NCBI RefSeq assembly: GCF_015689175.1 | Contig: NZ_CP065047.1 | Span: 1,240,001 to 1,304,000 of the forward strand | Direction of reading: 5' to 3' | Origin: Mycobacterium kubicae | GTDB taxonomy: Bacteria; Actinomycetota; Actinomycetes; Mycobacteriales; Mycobacteriaceae | DNA length: 64,000 nucleotides | Shown here: one piece after another, positions 48,566-56,742 of the stretch | How positions within the stretch are numbered: position 1 is the stretch's first letter | Layout: every line of letters starts with the position of its first letter | Position numbers and translations under genes: made by a program | Notes under the pieces: generated by a model | Databases searched by the model: none | Seen by the model: the letters and a program-made list of their open reading frames with translations, nothing else | Told to the model about the DNA's origin: nothing

Positions 48566-49033
48566 TCAGGAGATGTTCGGGTTGAAAGTCACCAGCACGT
48601 AGGTGCCCAACACCAAGGTGAACCCCATGGACAACAGCAGGATGCTGTTGAGCCAGAACCGGGTGACGTCTTTGCGGGTGTAGTCGTCGATGATGACGCG
48701 CAGGCCGTTGCCGCCGTGCAATTGCGCCAGCCACAACAGCGCCAGATCCCAGAACTGCCAGAACGGCGAGGCCCAGCGCTGCGCGACGTAGTTGAAGTCG
48801 ATGCGGTACACCCCGTTGTCCCACATCAGCATCACGAACAGGTGCCCGATGGCCAGGAACACCAGCGCGATCCCGGAAAACCGCATGAACAGCCAGGCGA
48901 ATTTCTCGAAGTTCGGTATGCCGGCCCGACGCCGCGGGGAGCGCGGGTTGTCCAGGCTGGCCGGGCGGTCGTGGCTGCGCTGCCGCACCGGAGCCGTCTG
49001 GCCGCGGCCGAGCTGGAGGTCGGGGCTGCTCAT
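48566..49033 (-). CDS. sdhD: Succinate dehydrogenase membrane anchor SdhD
   Basis: The 155-aa membrane subunit has three hydrophobic helices (ALVFLAIGHLFVMLMW, FWDLALLWLAQLHGGNGLRV, SILLLSMGFTLVLGTYVLVT) after an Arg/Pro-rich N terminus. His in AIGHLF and HGGNG are candidate heme or quinone-site residues. ATG 49033 overlaps the sdhC stop by 4 bp. It anchors SdhA/B to the membrane. Confidence 0.92.
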   Translation of the reverse strand: MSSPDLQLGRGQTAPVRQRSHDRPASLDNPRSPRRRAGIPNFEKFAWLFMRFSGIALVFLAIGHLFVMLMWDNGVYRIDFNYVAQRWASPFWQFWDLALLWLAQLHGGNGLRVIIDDYTRKDVTRFWLNSILLLSMGFTLVLGTYVLVTFNPNIS

Positions 49034-49470
49034 CGGAAGTGCTCCCACATGTGAATGCCCAACACCACGCCGGTCGGGACCATCAGCAGCAGGAACACGA
49101 TGCCCACGATCCAGAACATCAGCCGTTGGTAGCGGGTGCCTTCGGACCAGAAGTCGATCAAGATGATGCGGATGCCGTTCAAGCCGTGAAACAGCACCGC
49201 GGCCACCAGGCCGAACTCCATCAGGCCGACGACCGGAGTCTGGTAATCGCGGATCACCGCGTTGTAGGTCTGCGGGCTCACTCGCAGCATGGCCGCGTCG
49301 AGCACGTGCACGAACAGGAAGAAGAAGATCGTCGCACCGCTGATGCGGTGTAACACCCAGGCCCACATGCCGGGATCGCCCCGGTACAGGGTCCGCGGGG
49401 GCCGCCGCTTGCGGGCTGTCGGCGACCTGTTGAAAGTCGCCGGATCCGCGGTTGTCGCCTGCGAACTCAT
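49030..49470 (-). CDS. sdhC: Succinate dehydrogenase cytochrome b556 subunit SdhC
   Basis: This 146-aa subunit has the SdhC signature WVLHRISGATIFFFLFVHVLD, with the heme His in HRISG and FVHVLD, then VLFHGLNGIRIILID and a third helix IVGIVFLLLMVPTGVVL. It is the first gene of the operon. GAGGTGAG lies upstream of the ATG as ribosome site. The 171-bp divergent gap to cdd carries the sdh promoter, with no operator that I can name. Confidence 0.93.
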   Translation of the reverse strand: MSSQATTADPATFNRSPTARKRRPPRTLYRGDPGMWAWVLHRISGATIFFFLFVHVLDAAMLRVSPQTYNAVIRDYQTPVVGLMEFGLVAAVLFHGLNGIRIILIDFWSEGTRYQRLMFWIVGIVFLLLMVPTGVVLGIHMWEHFR

Positions 49471-49641
49471 TAAGTTCTCACCTCATCAAAAAACCGCAAT
49501 TTAACTGCTCTAGCTGCTAATCGAGCTTATCTTGGCCGAGTTGCCGGTGGTACCGAACAAATCCATCCAAACTCCGGTGTTGTTCCCGGTTAAGGTGGCT
49601 TTAATCTCCTCAACCCCGTCGGCGAGCGGAGGGTCAGCGGA

Positions 49642-50040
49642 TTGCCGGAAATCGACTGGAACATGTTGCGGGACAAGGCAATCAGTGCCTCATCCGGCGC
49701 GTATGCGCCTTATTCGCGCTTCCCGGTGGGGGCGGCGGCGCTGGTCGACGACGGTCGCGTGGTCACCGGGTGCAATGTGGAGAATGTCTCATATGGCCTA
49801 GGTCTCTGTGCCGAATGCGGTGTGGTGTCGGCACTGCATACGACCGGGGGCGGTCGCCTTGTCGCGCTGGCGTGCGTCGACGGCAGCGGTTCGCTGCTCA
49901 TGCCGTGCGGGCGGTGCCGTCAGGTGTTGCTGGAACACGGTGGCGCCGACCTGCTGATCGGCCACCCGGCCGGGCCCCGCCGGCTCGCAGAGCTGCTCCC
50001 GGACGCCTTCGACGCCTATCACCTGCGGGAACAGCCGTGA
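49642..50040 (+). CDS. cdd: Cytidine deaminase
   Basis: This 132-aa zinc enzyme converts cytidine and deoxycytidine to uridine forms. Its zinc and catalytic motifs are LCAECGVVSAL (C-A-E, first Zn Cys plus proton-shuttle Glu) and PCGRCRQVLLE (two Zn Cys). SSGAYAPYSRFPVGAAAL is the N-terminal substrate loop. It starts with TTG at 49642, preceded by GGAGGG. It overlaps deoA as GTGA. Confidence 0.95.
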   Translation: MPEIDWNMLRDKAISASSGAYAPYSRFPVGAAALVDDGRVVTGCNVENVSYGLGLCAECGVVSALHTTGGGRLVALACVDGSGSLLMPCGRCRQVLLEHGGADLLIGHPAGPRRLAELLPDAFDAYHLREQP

Positions 50041-51323
50041 GCCAGTTCACTTTTGACGCGCCGACGGTGATTCGCACCAAACGTGACGGCGGCCGGTTGT
50101 CCGACGCCGCCATCGACTGGGTGATCGATGCCTACACCGACGGCCATGTTGCCGACGAGCAGATGGCGGCGCTGCTGATGGCGGTCTTCTTTCGCGGCTT
50201 GGACCGCGGCGAGATCGCCCGGTGGACGGCGGCCATGGTCGCATCCGGGGAGGTGCTGGACTTCAGCGGCCTGCCCCTGCCCACCGTCGGCAAGCATTCC
50301 ACCGGCGGCGTCGGCGACAAGACCACGCTGGTGTTGATCCCGATGGTCGCCGCCTGTGGAGCCGCGGTGCCCAAAGCCTCCGGACGCGGGCTTGGCCATA
50401 CCGGTGGCACGCTGGACAAGCTGGAATCCATCCCGGGGTTGCGGACCGACCTGCCCATCGGGCGGGTGCGCGAGCAACTGACCGACCTGGGCGCGGCGAT
50501 CTTTGCGGCCGGTCAGGTGGCGCCGGCCGACAAGAAGCTGTACGCGCTGCGCGACATCACCGCGACGGTGGAATCCCTGCCGCTGGTCGCCAGCTCGATC
50601 ATGAGCAAAAAACTCGCCGAGGGGATCGGCGCGTTGGTGCTCGACGTCAAGGTCGGTGCCGGGGCGTTCTTGAAGACCGAGGAGCAGTGCCGCGACCTGG
50701 CGCACACCATGGTCGCTCTGGGCGCGGCGCACGGGGTGTCCACCAGTGCGCTGCTGACCGACATGAGCTACCCCCTGGGTGCTGCCGTGGGCAATGCATT
50801 GGAAGTCGCCGAATCGCTGGAGGTACTGGCCGGCGGCGGGCCGCCCGACGTGGTCGAGCTGACGGTGCGGTTGGCCGAAGAGATGCTGACGCTGGCCGGG
50901 GTGGACGGCCGTGATCCCGGACAGACGTTGCAGGACGGCACCGCGATGGACCGGTTTCGGCGCCTGGTCACCGCCCAGGGCGGTGACTTGTCGGTTCCGT
51001 TGCCATTCGGTGCGCATACCGAGACCGTGACCGCCGACCGGAGCGGCACAATGGGCGATATCGACGCGATGGCAGTGGGGCTGACGGCATGGCGGCTCGG
51101 CGCGGGCAGGTCCCGGCCGGGCGAGCGAATCCAGGCCGGAGCCGGTGTCCAGATCCATCGCCGTCCCGGCGACCCGGTGGTCGCCGGTGAGCCGTTGTTC
51201 ACCCTCTACACCGACACCCCGGAACGCTTCGCCGCCGCGATGGCCGAGCTGGACGGCGCCTGGAGTGTCGGCCACACGCCACCGAAGTTGCGGCCGTTGA
51301 TAATTGATCGGATCACCTCGTGA
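50037..51323 (+). CDS. deoA: Thymidine phosphorylase
   Basis: This 428-aa enzyme splits thymidine or deoxyuridine with phosphate to base and deoxyribose-1-phosphate. Key segments are [20 protein letters not shown] (phosphate site), [20 protein letters not shown] (pyrimidine phosphorylase signature) and [11 protein letters not shown]. The GTG at 50037 overlaps the cdd stop. Its position between cdd and add defines a pyrimidine/purine salvage operon. Confidence 0.96.
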   Translation: MSQFTFDAPTVIRTKRDGGRLSDAAIDWVIDAYTDGHVADEQMAALLMAVFFRGLDRGEIARWTAAMVASGEVLDFSGLPLPTVGKHSTGGVGDKTTLVLIPMVAACGAAVPKASGRGLGHTGGTLDKLESIPGLRTDLPIGRVREQLTDLGAAIFAAGQVAPADKKLYALRDITATVESLPLVASSIMSKKLAEGIGALVLDVKVGAGAFLKTEEQCRDLAHTMVALGAAHGVSTSALLTDMSYPLGAAVGNALEVAESLEVLAGGGPPDVVELTVRLAEEMLTLAGVDGRDPGQTLQDGTAMDRFRRLVTAQGGDLSVPLPFGAHTETVTADRSGTMGDIDAMAVGLTAWRLGAGRSRPGERIQAGAGVQIHRRPGDPVVAGEPLFTLYTDTPERFAAAMAELDGAWSVGHTPPKLRPLIIDRITS

Positions 51324-52408
51324 CCACACCTTTGACTGCACAGACCCTCAAGCAGGCCCCCAAAGCCCTGCTGCACGACCACCTCGACGGTGGCTTGCGC
51401 CCGGCCACGGTGCTGGACATCGCCGGTCAGGTCGGATACGACGAGCTGCCGGCCACCGACGCCGAGTCGCTGGCGAACTGGTTTCGCACGCAGTCGCACA
51501 GCGGTTCGCTGGAGCGCTACCTGGAACCCTTCTCCCACACCGTGGCGGTGATGCAAACCCCAGAAGCGTTGTACCGCGTGGCTTTCGAGGCAGTCGAGGA
51601 TCTGGCCGCCGATTCGGTGGTCTACGCCGAGGTGCGATTCGCACCCGAACTGCACATCAACCGTGGGCTGTCCTTCGACGAAGTGGTCGACGCCGTGTTG
51701 GAGGGTTTCGCCGCCGGTGAGAAGGCGTGCGCCGCCGAGGGCCGGCCCATCAAGGTGCGCTGTCTGGTCACCGCGATGCGACACGCCGCCATGTCCCGCG
51801 AGATCGCAGAGCTGGCAATCCGGTTCCGGGACAAGGGCGTAGTAGGATTCGACATCGCCGGCGCGGAGGCCGGCTACCCGCCGACGCGACATCTGGACGC
51901 GTTCGAGTACATGCGAGACCACAACGCCCGCTTCACGATTCACGCGGGCGAGGCGTTCGGGCTGCCGTCCATCCACGAGGCGATCGCGTTCTGCGGCGCC
52001 GATCGGCTGGGGCACGGGGTGCGGATCATCGACGACATCGACATCGGTCCCGACGGCGAGGTTCGATTGGGCAGACTGGCAGCGATCCTGCGGGACAAGC
52101 GAATCCCGCTGGAGCTGTGTCCGAGCTCGAACGTACAGACCGGCGCCGCGCCAAGCATCGAAGAACACCCGTTCGACCTGCTGGCCCGCGCCCGGTTCCG
52201 GGTGACCGTCAACACCGACAACCGGCTGATGAGCGACACCACTATGAGCCTGGAAATGCACCGGCTGGCCGAAGCGTTCGGCTACGGCTGGAGCGACCTC
52301 GAACGCTTCACCATCAACGCGATGAAGTCGGCGTTCATCCCGTTCGACGAGCGCCTCGAGATCATCGACGACGTGATCAAGCCGCGGTTCGCGGTGCTGA
52401 TCGGGTAG
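51320..52408 (+). CDS. add: Adenosine deaminase
   Basis: This 362-aa zinc amidohydrolase converts adenosine and deoxyadenosine to inosine forms. Zinc ligands are [11 protein letters not shown] (HxH) and [10 protein letters not shown], the catalytic Glu sits in that same HAGE motif, and [16 protein letters not shown] and [12 protein letters not shown] complete the active site. The start is GTG at 51320, overlapping the deoA stop. It converges on the DUF1772 gene with a 32-bp overlap. Confidence 0.96.
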   Translation: MTTPLTAQTLKQAPKALLHDHLDGGLRPATVLDIAGQVGYDELPATDAESLANWFRTQSHSGSLERYLEPFSHTVAVMQTPEALYRVAFEAVEDLAADSVVYAEVRFAPELHINRGLSFDEVVDAVLEGFAAGEKACAAEGRPIKVRCLVTAMRHAAMSREIAELAIRFRDKGVVGFDIAGAEAGYPPTRHLDAFEYMRDHNARFTIHAGEAFGLPSIHEAIAFCGADRLGHGVRIIDDIDIGPDGEVRLGRLAAILRDKRIPLELCPSSNVQTGAAPSIEEHPFDLLARARFRVTVNTDNRLMSDTTMSLEMHRLAEAFGYGWSDLERFTINAMKSAFIPFDERLEIIDDVIKPRFAVLIG

Positions 52409-52868
52409 CGAGTGCGAGAAACGCGACTACCGCGGTAATTGTCCTTGCGGCGTGGGCCAGTTGCCAGCGGTCACGTACGGCCGCCCAGTTGGCGGGTGGG
52501 TTCGGTATCGACCAGGTTTGTTGGACCGTGTTGATCGGCACACTGATCGTGACGCTGATCAGCAGCGTCGCAACCAACAAGAGCAGGGCTGCCCCCGCAA
52601 GCCAGCGGCGGCTATGGCCTTGTCGTATATGGATAAGAGTCACCGTTGCAGCGGCGAGGATCCCTGGCAGCAGCAATGCGGTGGCCAAGTCGTCGAGGTG
52701 CTGCAGTTCGATGAGCCGCACCTGGGTGTAGACCGCAGCGCCGAAGCGGCGCAGGCTGGCCTCCAAAACTAGGACGGTGACAAGAAATCCGGCAAACAAC
52801 CCGGTGAACAGCACCGCCGCAAAGTCCGACGCGTTCTGCAGCAGACCGGACGCCGGTGACGACGTCAT
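52377..52868 (-). CDS. DUF1772-type small membrane protein
   Basis: The 163-aa protein has four hydrophobic helices ([75 protein letters not shown]) and the conserved [10 protein letters not shown] region seen in DUF1772/anthrone-oxygenase-like proteins. The function is unknown. ATG 52868 overlaps the preceding oxidoreductase stop as ATGA, so the two are co-translated. Confidence 0.78.
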   Translation of the reverse strand: MTSSPASGLLQNASDFAAVLFTGLFAGFLVTVLVLEASLRRFGAAVYTQVRLIELQHLDDLATALLLPGILAAATVTLIHIRQGHSRRWLAGAALLLLVATLLISVTISVPINTVQQTWSIPNPPANWAAVRDRWQLAHAARTITAVVAFLALATRSAPRTAA

Positions 52869-53602
52869 CTTGGGTCTTCTTCGTAGCTGGCGGCGGTGGT
52901 CGCTTCGGCACCACCGCCAGAGCCTGCTTCCCGACGGATCATCTGCCACAAGCTGGGGGTGGACGAGGTGGTCGAGACGATGACGGTCCGCCGGGCCATT
53001 GTCGAGTCGGCGGCCAGCGACACCAGGTAGTCGGCGAGGTCGATGCGCGCGGTGAACGCACCGACCGGATCGACTTCACCGCTGACATAGGCGGTGGGCG
53101 CGGTCAAATCGAACAACCCGGAGGGCCGAACGACAGTCCAATCCAAGCCGGAGTCGCGCACCAGGGTCTCCATGCGCCGGATGTCTTCGTAGACGGTCTT
53201 GCCGATCGTCTTGGTGATGATCGGCTCGACTAATCGGAGCAGGAGTGGTGCGTCGGTACGTCGCGTCGGGTAAGCCGCAGTCGAGCTGACCACAATCAAG
53301 CGCCGAGTCCGCGCTGCGCGCATACCGGCCACGATGTTCGCCGTGCCCACCGAATAGGTGTCGACCAGTTCGCGGGTGAACGTGACACCAAGGGTGGAGA
53401 TCACCGCATCGACCCCGGTGACCAGCGGGGCAACCGCGGCCGCGTCCCGCACATCGGCCTCGGCAACGGTCAAGCGGGGATCGGCGAGTGGGAACTCGCG
53501 CGGCCGGCGGGTCACCGCTATCACCTGGTGCCCGGCCTCGAGGGCGAGCGAAGTCGCCAATCGACCGGTCTGGCCGTTCGCCCCGAACATCGCAATCTTC
53601 AT
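52865..53602 (-). CDS. NAD(P)H-binding oxidoreductase, atypical SDR/NmrA type
   Basis: This 245-aa protein has an N-terminal dinucleotide motif IAMFGANGQTGRLATSLALE, the acidic discriminator region AEADVRDAAAVAPLV, and VVSSTAAYPTRR. It belongs to the NmrA/atypical SDR group, which may bind cofactor as a sensor or reduce quinones. It is divergent from a MarR regulator with 74 bp between them containing a palindrome, so it is probably repressed by MarR. It forms an operon with the DUF1772 gene. Confidence 0.83.
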   Translation of the reverse strand: MKIAMFGANGQTGRLATSLALEAGHQVIAVTRRPREFPLADPRLTVAEADVRDAAAVAPLVTGVDAVISTLGVTFTRELVDTYSVGTANIVAGMRAARTRRLIVVSSTAAYPTRRTDAPLLLRLVEPIITKTIGKTVYEDIRRMETLVRDSGLDWTVVRPSGLFDLTAPTAYVSGEVDPVGAFTARIDLADYLVSLAADSTMARRTVIVSTTSSTPSLWQMIRREAGSGGGAEATTAASYEEDPR

Positions 53603-53628
53603 GACGTCTCCTAAATAGTCACATGTTG

Positions 53629-53639
53629 GTGATCATCAC
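53629..53639. promoter_or_regulatory. Candidate MarR operator (GTGAT-N1-ATCAC)
   Basis: A perfect 5+5 palindrome, GTGATCATCAC, lies between the divergent oxidoreductase and MarR genes, followed 6 bp later by a related AGTGATTATCAG half-pattern. Repeated GTGAT elements in this 74-bp gap fit MarR binding. Confidence 0.5.
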
Positions 53640-53676
53640 TCTAAGTGATTATCAGCCATAGTGCTAGTGTGCACCC

Positions 53677-54171
53677 ATGGTGGAAGAACCGACCGGAATC
53701 GCCACGCTCGACGAACGCATCCCGTTTTTGTTGTCTCAGCTCGGCGCGCACTATGCCGGGGCGTTTCAGCGCTTGGTCAGCGGCGTCGGGGTACAGCCCC
53801 GCACCTATGCGGTTCTGATGGCACTGGCGGCCGAGGACGGTCAGTCCCAACGGGCGCTATCTGCCCGACTAGGCATTCATCGCAACACGATGGTCGGCTT
53901 GATCGATGCGCTGGAAGCCGACGGTTTGGTCAAGCGGATGGCCCATCCCGCGGACCGCCGGGCATTCGCGGTAACGCTTACCGACCGAGCGCGCGCCCTG
54001 CTTCCCGAGCTCGATGCCGTCGGTTCTGCGCTCGAGGACTCGGTCGCAGCGCCCTTGTCGAGCGACGAGCGCGACACGTTGCGCGCGCTGCTGCAACGCG
54101 TCGCCATAGCTGCGGGGCTCATACCGGGAGTCCATCCCGGACTCACCGGCGGCGCAGACTCCCAAAAGTGA
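53677..54171 (+). CDS. MarR-family transcriptional regulator
   Basis: This 164-aa protein has a winged HTH: RALSARLGIHRNTMVGLIDALE for the recognition helix and VKRMAHPADRRAFAVTLTDRARALL for the wing with the conserved DxR. Dimerisation helices flank it. It probably represses the divergent oxidoreductase-DUF1772 pair and itself. The ligand is unknown. Confidence 0.87.
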   Translation: MVEEPTGIATLDERIPFLLSQLGAHYAGAFQRLVSGVGVQPRTYAVLMALAAEDGQSQRALSARLGIHRNTMVGLIDALEADGLVKRMAHPADRRAFAVTLTDRARALLPELDAVGSALEDSVAAPLSSDERDTLRALLQRVAIAAGLIPGVHPGLTGGADSQK

Positions 54172-54189
54172 CCAACCGCAGGTGGTCGA

Positions 54190-55125
54190 TCACGGCCCCG
54201 AGGCGGACGATGTGACGCGCGAGACGTCGAGCAGATGCTTGCTCAGAAACGCCAGCAGGGTGTCGACCGTTTGCTCGTGACCGTCCAAGTAGGCCGCGTA
54301 GTGGCCGCCGGGCAGACGCGCGAGTTCTCCCCGCGGAGCCCGCGACGCCGCGCGGACCGTGGGCCCCGGGGGTGCCACGCCGTCGTCGTCGTAGGCGATC
54401 ACGAGGAAGGGAATCCTGATGCGCGACGCGTGCCGTCCCGGCCGGTAGAACGCGGCCCGCATGGCCGAACTCGCGGCCACCTCCTGTTGCCAGTGCGGGT
54501 ATGTATTGCCGGGATTGAGCGCGCCGGCGCCGTTCTGCGCGTCGGGTGTGGTCAGTGACGTGAGGGTCCCCGGAGGGCCGGCCAGCGGTACCAGGATCGG
54601 CCTGCGCCCAAGGCGCAATCCGACGGCATCGACCAACGCCAGAGCCGCGAAGCGTAGTGAGGCGCTCTGCGTCTGATGTCGCATCGCGTTGGGCACCACG
54701 GCGACTCCGTCGACTAGGGGCGAGTGCGCGATGGCCGCACCAAGCGTCGGATTACCTGCCGCCACGCGGAAGACGTGCCCGCCGGAAAGTGAGTATCCCC
54801 AGATCGCGATCTTGTGCGGATCGACGCCAGACACGTTGCGCGCGAAGTCGATTGCGGCGTGCCAGTCGGCGAGTTGCTCGCGGTACCGGGTGACTTGTCG
54901 CGGCCGACCACCGCTCTCGCCGAGGCGTCGGTAATCGAAGGCAAGGACCGTGTACCCGGCGTCATGGAGGCGTCGGGCGAACCGGTCGGTGCCGGGTTCT
55001 TTGGTCACCGCCAGGCCGGCGGACATCACGACGCACGCGCCGTTCGTTCCGCGATACAGCCATGCCGCGCAGGCGGTGCCGTCGCTGGAAAAGTGCACCT
55101 TCTCGCGCTCGCCGCTGTCGGTCAT
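54190..55125 (-). CDS. Alpha/beta hydrolase of the acyl-esterase/dienelactone group
   Basis: This 311-aa protein has SAGLAVTKEPGTDRFARRL at the oxyanion region, GYTVLAFDYRRLGESGG, nucleophile elbow IWGYSLSGGHVFRVA (GYSLSG), late acid in FLVIAYDDDGVAPPGPTV and His in LPGGHYAAYLDG. ATG 55125 has AAAGGAGAG as ribosome site and follows the TetR stop by 1 bp. It probably hydrolyses a small ester under control of that TetR. It converges on the marR gene. Confidence 0.85.
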   Translation of the reverse strand: MTDSGEREKVHFSSDGTACAAWLYRGTNGACVVMSAGLAVTKEPGTDRFARRLHDAGYTVLAFDYRRLGESGGRPRQVTRYREQLADWHAAIDFARNVSGVDPHKIAIWGYSLSGGHVFRVAAGNPTLGAAIAHSPLVDGVAVVPNAMRHQTQSASLRFAALALVDAVGLRLGRRPILVPLAGPPGTLTSLTTPDAQNGAGALNPGNTYPHWQQEVAASSAMRAAFYRPGRHASRIRIPFLVIAYDDDGVAPPGPTVRAASRAPRGELARLPGGHYAAYLDGHEQTVDTLLAFLSKHLLDVSRVTSSASGP

Positions 55126-55126
55126 C

Positions 55127-55756
55127 TCAGCTCTCCTTTCGGTGGAAGTCCGCGTCGGTATCGCCAAGCGCGGTGTAGATGCCCTGAAACGAGCGCAACA
55201 GTGCTCGCGCGGGGACGTCGCGGGGTATCTCCGGCCGGTCCAGCCACCACAGCGCGATGGCGCACAGACTGGCTCGCATCATCGTTGCCAGTGCTTCGGT
55301 TTCGACGTCGTCGAGCTCGGGAGCGAACTCGCGCAGCAAAGCTGCCTGGGTAGCCGTTTGCCGCGCGAACAGCTCGGTCTGCACCCGCTCCACCTCCGGA
55401 TCGCCGGTGACCGGAGTGAACAGCAAGCGTGCGGAGTTCGGATGCCGCTCAACGTGTTCGAGCCAGGCATCCACCATTGCCGGCACCTGGGACTGCGGTT
55501 CGGCGACCCCGGGTTGAAAACGCGCCAGCGGCGCCTCGATCAGTTCCGCGCGAGCGCGGGTCATCAACGCGACGCCCAGCTCCTGTTTGGATTCGAAGTG
55601 CCGGTAGAGCATGGGCTTGGTCAGTCCCGTTGCCTGCGCGATGTCGTCGACGGTCGTGGCCGCGAAACCTCTCTCGGCAAACAAGCGGGTGGCGGCCTCT
55701 TCGATGAGTTCGTGACGTTGGGCTCGGGTGGGCCGACCGGCTGTTGAAGAGGGCAT
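55127..55756 (-). CDS. TetR-family transcriptional regulator
   Basis: This 209-aa protein has the TetR HTH LFAERGFAATTVDDIAQATG and LTKPMLYRHFESKQELG, then a helical ligand domain. ATG 55756 leaves a short leader to a perfect 20-bp palindrome (55776-55795), surely its operator, which also faces the divergent HXXEE gene. It is in an operon with the alpha/beta hydrolase. The ligand is unknown. Confidence 0.9.
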   Translation of the reverse strand: MPSSTAGRPTRAQRHELIEEAATRLFAERGFAATTVDDIAQATGLTKPMLYRHFESKQELGVALMTRARAELIEAPLARFQPGVAEPQSQVPAMVDAWLEHVERHPNSARLLFTPVTGDPEVERVQTELFARQTATQAALLREFAPELDDVETEALATMMRASLCAIALWWLDRPEIPRDVPARALLRSFQGIYTALGDTDADFHRKES

Positions 55757-55775
55757 GCACGGCAGCTTACCATAC

Positions 55776-55795
55776 GGTGTACTGATCAGTACACC
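55776..55795. promoter_or_regulatory. Perfect 20-bp palindrome, TetR operator
   Basis: GGTGTACTGATCAGTACACC is a perfect palindrome 20 bp upstream of the TetR ATG and 29 bp before the divergent gene's GTG. It includes TGTAC/GTACA half-sites typical of TetR operators. Binding would block both promoters. Confidence 0.85.
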
Positions 55796-55823
55796 AGTGA
55801 GTAGCCTGCCAGAGGAGGCAATC

Positions 55824-56522
55824 GTGCCGTTGCAACCCCACCCCTGCGTCCCCCGGTCGGATCCCGCTACTCCCTCCTCGATTGGCGATCGCGCGATTGC
55901 CAAACGTGACGTCGTGCCGGGCACGCTGATCGCTGTCACCATGGCCGTCAGCTTCTGGCTGGTGAGTCACGGAACAAGCCTCAAGGTCACCTTCGTTCCG
56001 GGCGTCATCGCGACCTGGCTGCTCTTTGTCTGGTGCTTCCAGCGTCGAGTGCAGTTGCCGACCGTCAACAAGTTCCTGCCGGCGTTCTGTTGTGTCATGG
56101 CAGTGCAATTCGTCCATTTCGCCGAGGAGTTCGCCACGGACTTCCGCACCGACTTCGCCGAGCTGTACGGCGGCGCGCCCTACTCGAACGACGCGTTCGT
56201 CTCGGTCAATATGGGCGCCTACGCGGTGATGACCGTCGCGTGCGTGATCGCGTTGATGACGCGGCTGCGCTTCGTCGTGGTGCCCGCGATGTTTTTCATC
56301 GTGTACGGCGCGATCGGAAACGCGATTGCCCATACCTGGTGGAGCATCATGCTCGGCGGCTACTTTCCCGGCCTGATCACGGCCCAGCTGTACTGGATCG
56401 GCGGACCCTACCTGCTCTACAAGCTGGTCGGGGACCGGCGACTCACCGCCATAGCTGTCATCGGATTCGCAATAGTGCTCGTCCCGCTCCTTGCCTTGAT
56501 GGCCGACCCATCCGCTGTTTGA
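55824..56522 (+). CDS. HXXEE-domain membrane protein
   Basis: This 232-aa protein has the HXXEE motif QFVHFAEEFATDF in its second half of helix two, and about six hydrophobic segments (TLIAVTMAVSFWLVSHG, VIATWLLFVWCF, AVMTVACVIALM, VVVPAMFFIVYGAIGNAIAH, IGGPYLLYKLV, AVIGFAIVLVPLLALM). The His/Glu/Glu cluster could bind metal in the membrane. The function is unknown. GTG 55824 follows AGAGGAGGC, a strong ribosome site, so I prefer it to the longer 55728 start. It is divergent from the TetR gene across its palindrome. Confidence 0.82.
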   Translation: MPLQPHPCVPRSDPATPSSIGDRAIAKRDVVPGTLIAVTMAVSFWLVSHGTSLKVTFVPGVIATWLLFVWCFQRRVQLPTVNKFLPAFCCVMAVQFVHFAEEFATDFRTDFAELYGGAPYSNDAFVSVNMGAYAVMTVACVIALMTRLRFVVVPAMFFIVYGAIGNAIAHTWWSIMLGGYFPGLITAQLYWIGGPYLLYKLVGDRRLTAIAVIGFAIVLVPLLALMADPSAV

Positions 56523-56603
56523 TCCGTTGGCGCGCAGCGCGAAACACTGTCTTGCCGCAAAAGTGAGGCCGGCTGGCGGCTCCTGGGGAATCTACGCCCC
56601 CCC

Positions 56604-56730
56604 AAAGGGTGGGCCTCGTTGACGCCGACCGAGCTCGACGTCTGTGCGAACCCACCTCACCCACGTCTACAACAAGCTCGACGTGAAGTCGCGCGTGCAG
56701 CTGGCCCAGGAGGCGGCTCGCCAAGTCTGA
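56604..56730 (+). pseudogene. Remnant of a LuxR-type regulator C terminus
   Basis: KGWASLTPTELDV (56604-56642) is the entry to a LuxR/NarL HTH. Then, in another frame, VRTHLTHVYNKLDVKSRVQL and AQEAARQV end at TGA 56730. The middle of the HTH (about 20 residues, the turn and first part of the recognition helix) is deleted with a frameshift, and no upstream coding for the usual cyclase or ATPase-type domain remains. The 82 bp between 56523 and 56603 hold nothing I recognise. Confidence 0.78.
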
Positions 56731-56742
56731 TGGCTGCGAACG

